A stretch of 10,388 nt of DNA from Evtepia sp. (GTDB lineage Bacteria; Bacillota; Clostridia; Oscillospirales; Oscillospiraceae). Positions 1-4,860 of the stretch are shown here, one piece after another (position 1 is the stretch's first letter; each line of letters opens with the position of its first letter). The notes below the pieces were generated by a model. That model ran no database searches. It was not told the DNA's origin and saw only the letters and a program-made list of their open reading frames with translations. The DNA lies in contig JAQSXW010000018.1 in NCBI GenBank assembly GCA_029256465.1, forward strand, positions 1 through 10,388, in the 5' to 3' direction. A program made the translations under genes and the position numbers.

Positions 1-486
1 GATAATCCAGCCAATCCCGCGATCCATCGAAGCACCACAGGGCCTGAAATCTGGCGCGACACAGACGGACAGGTAGACATTTTTGTAGCTGGTGTGGGAA
101 CGGGTGGCACCCTGACCGGCGTTGGACAATATCTGAAGGAGCAAAAGGAGCAAGTGAAGATCGTCGCTGTAGAACCGGCGAACTCTCCCCTTCTTTCCCA
201 AGGCGTCAGTGGGTCCCACAATTTGCAGGGGATCGGTGCGAACTTCATCCCTCAGATCCTGGATCGAGACATCTACGACGAAGTGATCCCTGTTTGGGAG
301 AAAGACGCCTATGGGACCGGACGGTCACTTGCCATTGATGGCTTACTTTGCGGGATCTCCGGTGGTGCTGCGGTTTGGGCTGGTACACAGCTCGCGCTTC
401 GTCCCGAAAACAAGGGGAAGTGCATCGTGGTACTATTGCCAGACAGCGGAGAGCGCTACCTCTCCACGGCGCTGTATCAGGACTAA
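1..486 (+). CDS. cysK: Cysteine synthase (O-acetylserine sulfhydrylase), C-terminal half, 5' end outside window
   Basis: The reading frame is open from base 1 and ends with TAA at 484-486, so 161 C-terminal residues of a protein normally about 300-310 long are visible. Family knowledge: a cytoplasmic, PLP-dependent beta-replacement enzyme that makes L-cysteine from O-acetylserine and sulfide. Seen: a start resembling the family's NPANP...TTGPEIW stretch, the glycine-rich PLP-phosphate loop [10 protein letters not shown] at visible residues 30-39, the [10 protein letters not shown] segment near residues 119-128, and the closing [12 protein letters not shown] motif. The PLP-binding lysine and the substrate-binding TSGNTG loop lie upstream of the window. 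A related beta-synthase (CysM or cystathionine beta-synthase-like) cannot be fully excluded, but the C-terminus reads as CysK. An internal GTG at 94 is not the start, because homologous sequence continues upstream. The gene converges on the minus-strand moxR-VWA operon. Confidence 0.93.
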   Translation, partial: DNPANPAIHRSTTGPEIWRDTDGQVDIFVAGVGTGGTLTGVGQYLKEQKEQVKIVAVEPANSPLLSQGVSGSHNLQGIGANFIPQILDRDIYDEVIPVWEKDAYGTGRSLAIDGLLCGISGGAAVWAGTQLALRPENKGKCIVVLLPDSGERYLSTALYQD

Positions 487-501
487 TCAGTTAGAAATAA
501 T

Positions 502-531
502 CGGCGGTCAGGGAGTGCTCCCTGACCGCCG
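502..531. terminator. Shared hairpin terminator between cysK and the convergent VWA gene
   Basis: A perfect 13-14 bp GC-rich stem (502-515 with 518-531) lies 15 bp after the cysK stop and 18 bp beyond the stop of the minus-strand VWA gene. On the minus strand the stem is followed by ATTATTTCT, a fair U-rich tail. On the plus strand only a short TT follows. It probably ends the minus-strand operon as an intrinsic terminator and blocks or ends cysK transcripts as well. Confidence 0.75.
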
Positions 532-549
532 TTCGTCATGCCCCAAGAC

Positions 550-1746
550 TCAACGTGCCGAGATCAGATATTTGAGGCCTCTGCTCATTTCTTCCGCGGA
601 TAAATGATACATCGGAAAGATCCGTCCGATGGCTTCAATCGTATCTGCTCCGTAATCATATTCCCAGGCTTCCCGAGGAATGGGATTGAACCAAACCAAC
701 TTATCAAAGCGGTTTTTCAGCCGGAGTAGCCAACTAAGCCCCGTTTCCTCATTATATTGCCCATAGGAAATGGAACCGCCAGTGTTATAAAGCTCGGACG
801 GTGACATGGAAGCATCTCCGACGAAAATCACCTTATACTCCCGGTCTAAATTATTCAGCACCCACTGAGTTTGGATCGCCTGATCATAGACACAAGAGGG
901 GACGTGATACAGCTCTTCATACACACAGTTGTGGAAATAGTAAATCTTGAGATCCTTAAAATGGTTTGCCTGATCTACCGCCTGGAACAGCTGACTGCAG
1001 ATTCTGGAATAGGGCCGCATGGAACCGCCGGAATCAAAGAGAAGCAGTACCTTGACCCCATTTGCTCGTGGTCGCTCAAACTGCAGTTTTAAAAAGCCTG
1101 CGTTTTTACAGGTCTCGCTGATGGTTCCGTCCAGATCCAGCTGATCCTTGGGTGCGTCCTGTTGCTCCGTATACTGGCGCAAATGTCGGAAGGCCATTTG
1201 GAAGGAACGCAGATCCAACGTGTTATCCTCACGAAAATCACGAAATTCCCGCTCTCCTGCCACTTGCAGGGCATGTTTATTTCCGCCCTCCGCGCCAACG
1301 AGTATCCCTGTACTGGCATAACCGGAGTGACCCAGAACCGAGGTGCCGCCAGTTCCCACCCAAAATTGGCCACCGTCATGTCGACCGTGCTGCTGTTCTA
1401 GCCGCTCCTCTAGCATTTGGCGAAGCTTTTCCAAATCAAAGGTAGTGCGGGCATCCACTTCCTCTTTATCAAATGGCTTCATTTCCTTCGGCTCCTTGAG
1501 CCAATCGAAGAACTCCTGTGGGATTTCGTCAAAATTCTGCACGCTTTCAAAATACTCTAGAAACACTTGGTCAAACTTGTCAAAGTCCGCTTCGGTCTTT
1601 ATAAGAACCGCTCGGCATAGGTAGTAAAATCCCAGCAGACTGTTTTGCGCCAAACCTTTCCCCAATGCCTCCATCAGCACCATCCACTCGTTGAAACTGA
1701 CGTTTAATCCGTTGTGGCGCAGCAGATAGAAAAAATCAATAAACAC
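550..1746 (-). CDS. VWA domain protein, CoxE-like, partner of a MoxR ATPase
   Basis: 398 residues. The start is GTG at 1746, chosen because GGGGAG sits 8 nt upstream and no better start follows. Seen: an alpha-helical N-terminal half (residues 1-115), a glycine-rich stretch with WVGTGGTSVLGHSGY (129-143), the AGEREFRDFR motif (163-172), then a von Willebrand A fold with a MIDAS-like DSGGSM at 238-243 and a second acidic strand end VIFVGDASMS (306-315). The MIDAS departs from DxSxS because its first serine is glycine; this looks like a family trait, not damage. Family knowledge: CoxE-like VWA proteins pair with MoxR AAA+ ATPases as chaperone-like modules that mature or remodel metalloenzymes or other complexes. 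The client here is not shown by the window. There is no signal peptide, so it should be cytoplasmic. It lies 14 bp behind moxR and is surely co-transcribed. Confidence 0.9.
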   Translation of the reverse strand: MFIDFFYLLRHNGLNVSFNEWMVLMEALGKGLAQNSLLGFYYLCRAVLIKTEADFDKFDQVFLEYFESVQNFDEIPQEFFDWLKEPKEMKPFDKEEVDARTTFDLEKLRQMLEERLEQQHGRHDGGQFWVGTGGTSVLGHSGYASTGILVGAEGGNKHALQVAGEREFRDFREDNTLDLRSFQMAFRHLRQYTEQQDAPKDQLDLDGTISETCKNAGFLKLQFERPRANGVKVLLLFDSGGSMRPYSRICSQLFQAVDQANHFKDLKIYYFHNCVYEELYHVPSCVYDQAIQTQWVLNNLDREYKVIFVGDASMSPSELYNTGGSISYGQYNEETGLSWLLRLKNRFDKLVWFNPIPREAWEYDYGADTIEAIGRIFPMYHLSAEEMSRGLKYLISAR

Positions 1747-1760
1747 GAAATTCGCTCCCC

Positions 1761-2600
1761 TTACCAGCGGACGCCATTTTTACTTCTGTTCTTCCTGTAT
1801 TCCAGCGCAGTCAAATCCTCGGTCTTCTTCAAAAGAACGCCCACAAACGGCAGCTCCTCCGCAATTCGCTCTGGCGTAATTCCACCAATCCGCAAGGCCT
1901 GGACCCAGTCCAAGAGTTCAGACGTGCTGGGCTTTTTCACGAGGGTCTGCAGGTCCCGCAGCATATAAAAGGCACGAAGCACTTCTTCCAGCAAGGTTTC
2001 ATCCAAGGCTCCGAAGTGAGCAGAGATGATCTCAGACATCATCTGCCGATTCGGGAACGCAATGTAATGGAAAATACATCTGCGCAGGAAAGCGTCCGGC
2101 AATTCCTTTTCCGCATTTGACGTTATGATCACAATGGGGCGCTTATTCGCCTTGACCGTTTTCTGGGTTTCCGGAATATAGAATTCCATCTTATCCAGCT
2201 CCCAAAGTAGGTCATTGGGGAATTCCAGATCCGCCTTATCAATCTCATCGATCAGTAGGATCACCTGCTCATCGCTGCAAAAGGCCTCCCCCAGCTTTCC
2301 CAGTTTAATATACTTTCCAATGTCGTCCACACCTTCTCCGCCAAACTGGCTGTCATACAGACGCTGGACGGTATCGTAAACATACAGCCCATCTTGCGCT
2401 TTGGTTGTGGACTTGATATTCCAGATGATCAGCTTCTTGCCTAGCGCTTTGCTGATGGCTTCTGCCAGCATGGTTTTACCTGTACCAGGTTCGCCCTTAA
2501 TCAGCAGCGGTTTTTCTAATGCGATCGCAATGTTGACACTTCGCAGTAGCTCTTCCGAAACTACATATTCATTACTTCCCTTAAATTCATTCATGACCAT
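1761..2600 (-). CDS. MoxR-family AAA+ ATPase
   Basis: 279 residues, a usual length for a compact MoxR ATPase. Seen: Walker A GEPGTGKT at 36-43, Walker B ILLIDE at 114-119, sensor 1 in the IITSNAEKELPDAFLRRC stretch (N162, with arginine-finger candidates R173/R174), and a C-terminal lid beginning around KKPSTSELLDW (222-232). Family knowledge: MoxR proteins form ATP-driven rings that act with VWA-domain partners on assembly of enzymes or complexes. The next gene is such a VWA partner, 14 bp away, so the two probably form one module. The ATG at 2600 has AAAGGG 5 nt upstream. A second ATG at 2594 would place the same site 11 nt away, so the first is preferred only mildly. The client protein is unknown. 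Confidence 0.92.
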   Translation of the reverse strand: MVMNEFKGSNEYVVSEELLRSVNIAIALEKPLLIKGEPGTGKTMLAEAISKALGKKLIIWNIKSTTKAQDGLYVYDTVQRLYDSQFGGEGVDDIGKYIKLGKLGEAFCSDEQVILLIDEIDKADLEFPNDLLWELDKMEFYIPETQKTVKANKRPIVIITSNAEKELPDAFLRRCIFHYIAFPNRQMMSEIISAHFGALDETLLEEVLRAFYMLRDLQTLVKKPSTSELLDWVQALRIGGITPERIAEELPFVGVLLKKTEDLTALEYRKNRSKNGVRW

Positions 2601-2631
2601 TTAAACCCTTTCGCGTTTTCAGTATACTCGT

Positions 2632-2661
2632 GCAGACCATCACCGTTTGTGCGTGGTCTGC
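2632..2661. repeat. 8-bp inverted repeat in the moxR leader
   Basis: GCAGACCA (2632-2639) and TGGTCTGC (2654-2661) are perfect inverted copies separated by 14 bp. They lie 32 bp upstream of the moxR start. In RNA they would form a leader hairpin if transcription starts from the extended -10 near 2690. In DNA they overlap the -35 area of a second, weaker TATACT box at 2621-2626 and could be an operator. Neither role is proven. There is no U tract, so it is not a terminator. Confidence 0.45.
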
Positions 2662-2684
2662 CAAATTCATAAATTCAATTTAAT

Positions 2685-2693
2685 AGTATACCA
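2685..2693 (-). promoter_or_regulatory. Candidate extended -10 promoter for moxR-VWA
   Basis: On the minus strand TGG directly precedes TATACT (-10 at 2685-2690), which is an extended -10 element differing from TATAAT in one base. The -35 position falls in the T run of the upstream terminator and matches poorly, so the extended -10 would have to carry it. Transcription would start near 2678, giving a leader of about 78 nt that includes the inverted repeat 2632-2661. It lies just after the T tract of the candidate sRNA, which suggests separate transcription of the two units. Confidence 0.45.
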
Positions 2694-2705
2694 TAGGCTT
2701 TTGAT

Positions 2706-2738
2706 AAAAAAAAGTGCGTCTTCATATCTGAAGACGCA
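2706..2738 (-). terminator. Intrinsic terminator of the candidate sRNA
   Basis: A perfect 10-bp stem (2729-2738 with 2715-2724) with loop GATA is followed, on the minus strand, by one C and then eight T (2713-2706). This is a textbook rho-independent terminator. It lies 106 bp upstream of moxR and no annotated minus-strand gene precedes it, so it must end a non-coding transcript or act as an attenuator in the moxR leader. Confidence 0.8.
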
Positions 2739-2790
2739 TAATGCAGGAGAATGGAATGAACGATGTCATGACGGACAACTTCCGCTGCCC
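2706..2790 (-). ncRNA. Candidate small RNA of about 85 nt between moxR and hpf
   Basis: On the minus strand a promoter (2797-2825) points at a start near 2790, and an intrinsic terminator ends at 2706. The predicted RNA has three parts: a 5' hairpin with a 7-pair stem (2784-2790 with 2773-2779, two of them wobble pairs plus one G-U at position 3) capped by a GGAA tetraloop of the GNRA class; a single-stranded linker (2772-2739), pyrimidine-rich with few G after its first dozen bases, holding UUCUCCUGC, which can pair with AGGAG ribosome binding sites; and the terminator hairpin with eight U. This is the build of many trans-acting Firmicute sRNAs. It does not match SRP RNA, 6S, tmRNA, a T-box or the raiA motif that I know. 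The alternative is a short attenuator leader read through into moxR. No expression data are visible, so it is an inference from structure. Confidence 0.5.
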
Positions 2791-2796
2791 ATTAAC

Positions 2797-2825
2797 AGAA
2801 TATACCATTTACCATTTTCTGTCAA
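2797..2825 (-). promoter_or_regulatory. Promoter of the candidate sRNA
   Basis: On the minus strand there is a perfect -35 TTGACA (2820-2825). Two overlapping -10 boxes are possible: TATATT (2799-2804) preceded by TGG, an extended -10 with a 15-bp spacer, or TATTCT (2797-2802) with the ideal 17-bp spacer. Both put the start near 2790, exactly where the GGGCAGC hairpin begins. It reads away from hpf and toward the terminator at 2706-2738. Confidence 0.6.
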
Positions 2826-2829
2826 CTGT

Positions 2830-2863
2830 AAGTTTTGTCGATCGTCGACGAGTTGCAAAACTT
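2830..2863. repeat. 34-bp imperfect dyad between the divergent sRNA and hpf promoters
   Basis: The two 17-bp halves match as inverted copies at 13 of 17 positions: outer arms AAGTTTTG / CAAAACTT (8 bp) and an inner 10-bp palindrome TCGTCGACGA (2842-2851), separated by 4 unmatched bases per side. The centre lies about 56 bp upstream of the proposed sRNA start and about 84 bp upstream of the hpf start. The shape fits a binding site for a dimeric regulator placed just behind the -35 of the sRNA promoter. No regulator can be named. Confidence 0.5.
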
Positions 2864-2895
2864 GTACACATTTATCAAAAAACACAAAATATATC

Positions 2896-2924
2896 GTGAC
2901 TTATTGTGAGATCCGTGCTATACT
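2896..2924 (+). promoter_or_regulatory. hpf promoter with extended -10
   Basis: GTGACT (2896-2901, four of six matches to TTGACA), a 17-bp spacer, and TATACT (2919-2924) preceded by TGC, which gives an extended -10. An A-rich tract (2876-2892) just upstream could act as an UP element. The start would be near 2931, leaving a leader of about 58 nt before the hpf ATG. It reads as a sigma-A (housekeeping) promoter; I saw no sigma-B- or sigma-H-like signature, although hibernation factors are often under stress sigma control. Confidence 0.65.
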
Positions 2925-2934
2925 AATGCCATAG

Positions 2935-2954
2935 AAAAGGGAGCTTTCCCTTTT
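2935..2954 (+). promoter_or_regulatory. Hairpin at the 5' end of the hpf leader
   Basis: AAAAGGGA (2935-2942) pairs perfectly with TCCCTTTT (2947-2954) around the loop GCTT. It begins about 4 nt from the proposed transcription start, so it would cap the mRNA 5' end and could slow decay. One further T follows, but the T run is mostly inside the stem, so it is at best a poor terminator. Confidence 0.4.
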
Positions 2955-2988
2955 TGTTCCTCGCAGCACAGGAAAGGAGCTGACTAAC

Positions 2989-3531
2989 ATGAAGTTTACA
3001 TTCACAGACAAAAAAGTGCATATTCCTGACCGTGTCCATGCGTATGCCGAAAAAAAAGTCGGCAAGTTAGACCGTTATTTCAAAACCGAGCCGGAAGCCT
3101 CCTTGGTCTTCAGTGTAGAGAAAGGCCGTAACCAACTAGAAGTCACCATCCGAGCTGGTTCCACCATAATCCGCGTCGCGGAGAATACGTCCGACATGTA
3201 TGTCTCCATTGATGCTGCCGTCGCCTCAATTGAGCGGCAGCTCCGGAAAAACAAGGCACGTTTGGAAAAACGACTGCGCAAAGATGCATTTGATCTTTTG
3301 CCTGAGCCCACAGACTCTTACTATATTCCAGAAGCAGAAGATGGAGAGTTCCAACTCATTCGCTCGAAGCAGTTTTTCTTCCGTCCCATGACTGTGGAAG
3401 AGGCCATTCTTCAGATGAATCTGGTTGGTCATACCTTCTTTGCCTTCCGCAACCAAGATGAAGGCGGTTGTTTCTCCGTCGTCTATCTACGCAATGATGG
3501 TGGTTATGGCATCATTATGGATCAGCCTTAA
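2989..3531 (+). CDS. hpf: Long-form ribosome hibernation promoting factor
   Basis: 180 residues, the usual size of long HPF in Firmicutes. Family knowledge: in slow growth it binds the 30S decoding region and its C-terminal domain dimerises two 70S ribosomes into inactive 100S particles. Seen: an N-terminal S30AE/YfiA fold (residues 1-100), starting MKFTFTDKKVHIP and ending in a basic helix rich in R and K (84-98); an acidic linker (105-120); and the C-terminal dimerisation domain (124-180) with IRSKQFFFRPMTVEEAILQM and LVGHTFFAFRN. All parts are present and intact. The ATG at 2989 has AAAGGAG 9-10 nt upstream. The gene stands alone, with a promoter at 2896-2924 and a terminator at 3557-3585. 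It is divergent from the candidate sRNA and separated from it by the 34-bp dyad, so the two may share control; that is inference. Confidence 0.96.
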   Translation: MKFTFTDKKVHIPDRVHAYAEKKVGKLDRYFKTEPEASLVFSVEKGRNQLEVTIRAGSTIIRVAENTSDMYVSIDAAVASIERQLRKNKARLEKRLRKDAFDLLPEPTDSYYIPEAEDGEFQLIRSKQFFFRPMTVEEAILQMNLVGHTFFAFRNQDEGGCFSVVYLRNDGGYGIIMDQP

Positions 3532-3556
3532 TCTCCTTCCCCTATCTGATTATACA

Positions 3557-3585
3557 AGCGGCCTCACAGTTGTGAGGCCGCTTTT
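3557..3585 (+). terminator. Terminator of hpf
   Basis: A perfect GC-rich stem of 11-12 bp (3557-3568 with 3571-3582) starts 25 bp after the hpf stop and runs into TTTT (3582-3585). On the minus strand the hairpin is followed by TGTATAATC, a poor U tract, so it serves hpf chiefly. It may also help end the convergent permease gene, whose stop codon is at 3598-3596. Confidence 0.85.
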
Positions 3586-3595
3586 CGATGCTTTG

Positions 3596-4723
3596 TTAAC
3601 CATTTCTTAGTTTCTGCTCATTCATATCGTCTCGCAGAAGCTGATAACAGGTGGCTGCCAAGGGTACGCCCAAAAGCATTCCACCAACCCCCAAAATTCC
3701 ACCGCCCACGGTGATGGCGGCCAGTACCCAAATGCCAGGCAATCCAATGGAAGCGCCCACGACACGGGGATAGATCAGGTTTCCTTCCAGCTGCTGCAAA
3801 ATGACGATAAATAGCAGGAACAATAGTGCCTGTAAGGGCGATACGGTAAAAATCATAAAAGCGCCCACACCTGCCCCGATATAAGCACCCACAACGGGAA
3901 TGAGGGCGGTAAAGCCGATGAGCGTTCCCACCATATTAGCATACGGGAAGCGGAACAGGTACATACCCAAGGTGCATAAGGCACCCAAAATGACGGCTTC
4001 CATACATTGTCCGACAATGAAGTGACGAAAACTGTTGTGAAGAACTCCCAACACATAACGAAGTCTATGATACCAATTCGGTCTCAAATAGTGGCGAGAT
4101 ACACGGCCTATCTGGCCAATGAGGCGTTCTTTTCCAAAAAGCAAATAGATGGAAAAAATAATGCTCACCAGCAGGGTAACCATCGTAGAAAAGGTGCGAG
4201 CAATCACCGCCGTGATGGTGCCCATCACCCCACCAAAGCCGGAGACAAACCAATACACCACTTTTTGGGTGATGTCCTGCCAATTCCAAGAGGACTCTCC
4301 TAAAAACGCCGCAAGCTGATCCCAACGATCAGGATCCACGTTTTCCTCTATCCATGTCATTGCGTCATTCCAGGCAGTTGGGATTTCCATGCCCAGCAGT
4401 TGAACACAGGAAATGAGCTCTGGTAGTATCAAGAGGATCACGCAGACTAGGATGAGGATTAAACTGGAAAATGCCAAGAGCATACAAACTGGTCTGCGGC
4501 TGTTTTGTATCGCTCGGGATTTGCTACTCGTTAAATAGTGGGCCTCATAGAAGCTCATCAGAATATTGACCAAATAGGCAATAAAAAATCCAATGATGAG
4601 CGGGGTTGTGGCAGCCAGAACCCCTCGCAAAAACCCAGCGAGTGCATCCCAATAGTGGATACAAAGGTAGAGAAGAAATATCGCTCCTCCCACCCGCAGC
4701 AGTAGCATTCGATCTACTTTCAT
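3596..4723 (-). CDS. AI-2E family transporter (PF01594-type membrane protein)
   Basis: 375 residues from the ATG at 4723, which has GGAGAGG 4 nt upstream. An in-frame ATG at 4768 is rejected because it lies inside a hairpin and lacks a ribosome binding site. Seen: hydrophobic segments near residues 7-24, 37-56, 80-100, 155-197 (probably two), 239-256, 263-295, 297-312 and 326-360; the family's LIPVVGAYIGA (274-284) and EGNLIYPRVVG (313-323) motifs; and the closing GLPGIWVL...GGGILG...LLGVPLAA block. Family knowledge: the group includes the E. coli AI-2 exporter TqsA, but also sodium/proton antiporters and YtvI-like proteins of unknown substrate, so a quorum-sensing role must not be assumed. 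It is a single-gene unit with its own promoter (4795-4823) and a structured leader. It converges on hpf. Confidence 0.92.
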   Translation of the reverse strand: MKVDRMLLLRVGGAIFLLYLCIHYWDALAGFLRGVLAATTPLIIGFFIAYLVNILMSFYEAHYLTSSKSRAIQNSRRPVCMLLAFSSLILILVCVILLILPELISCVQLLGMEIPTAWNDAMTWIEENVDPDRWDQLAAFLGESSWNWQDITQKVVYWFVSGFGGVMGTITAVIARTFSTMVTLLVSIIFSIYLLFGKERLIGQIGRVSRHYLRPNWYHRLRYVLGVLHNSFRHFIVGQCMEAVILGALCTLGMYLFRFPYANMVGTLIGFTALIPVVGAYIGAGVGAFMIFTVSPLQALLFLLFIVILQQLEGNLIYPRVVGASIGLPGIWVLAAITVGGGILGVGGMLLGVPLAATCYQLLRDDMNEQKLRNG

Positions 4724-4729
4724 AAAACC

Positions 4730-4747
4730 TCTCCATTCCTTTGGAGA
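4730..4747 (-). promoter_or_regulatory. Hairpin covering the ribosome binding site of the AI-2E permease
   Basis: On the minus strand TCTCCA (4747-4742), loop AAGGAA, then TGGAGA (4735-4730) form a 6-bp stem whose right arm contains most of the GGAGAGG site (4734-4728), 7 nt ahead of the ATG. Folding would hide the ribosome binding site. Interestingly the loop AAGGAA also resembles a weak Shine-Dalgarno. The stem is short and may form only weakly. Confidence 0.4.
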
Positions 4748-4754
4748 CAGCGAA

Positions 4755-4777
4755 GGCCGGCAGAGCATCTGCCGGCC
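4755..4777 (-). promoter_or_regulatory. Strong leader hairpin of the AI-2E permease gene
   Basis: A perfect 10-bp GC-rich stem (GGCCGGCAGA 4755-4764 with 4768-4777) has a 3-nt loop. It lies about 11 nt after the proposed transcription start of the permease gene (near 4788) and 32 nt before its ATG. The minus-strand flank is TTCGCTG, too poor in T for a good terminator. It could be a leader stabiliser, part of an attenuator with the next hairpin, or a second stop for transcripts leaving the SLH operon. Confidence 0.5.
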
Positions 4778-4794
4778 TATCTCTGTTGAACGTT

Positions 4795-4823
4795 ATCATA
4801 CCAAATTACAAAAGAAACATCAA
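4795..4823 (-). promoter_or_regulatory. Promoter of the AI-2E permease gene
   Basis: On the minus strand TTGATG (-35, 4818-4823, four of six consensus matches), a 17-bp spacer, and TATGAT (-10, 4795-4800, five of six). The start would be near 4788, giving a 65-nt leader that holds two hairpins. Its -35 overlaps the weak terminator hairpin of the preceding SLH operon. Confidence 0.6.
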
Positions 4824-4838
4824 TCATTCTATGACGAT
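4809..4838 (-). terminator. Possible weak terminator of the exporter-SLH operon
   Basis: About 22 bp after the SLH gene stop, an imperfect AT-rich stem (4831-4838 with 4819-4827, one bulge and one G-U pair, loop AGA) is followed on the minus strand by GTTTCTTTTG. It is weaker than the other terminators here; the GC-rich hairpin at 4755-4777 may assist. Confidence 0.35.
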
Positions 4839-4860
4839 TTTCAAAAGCAACCTCAAATTT

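Noticed and set aside
2601..2988. raiA-motif RNA, SRP RNA, 6S RNA or T-box riboswitch in the hpf/moxR intergenic region
   Set aside because: The hpf leader is only about 58 nt, far shorter than a raiA RNA; no SRP tetraloop/receptor signature, no 6S-like long bulged rod, and no T-box TGGNACC sequence was found.
4065..4325. Overlapping alternate frames within the AI-2E permease
   Set aside because: They are in other frames of a clear membrane protein, rich in H, W and C as shadow frames are, and have no start signals.
4724..4768. Longer start (ATG at 4768) for the AI-2E permease, adding 15 residues
   Set aside because: This ATG lies within the GC-rich hairpin 4755-4777, has no ribosome binding site, and the added residues are not membrane-protein-like; the ATG at 4723 has GGAGAGG.
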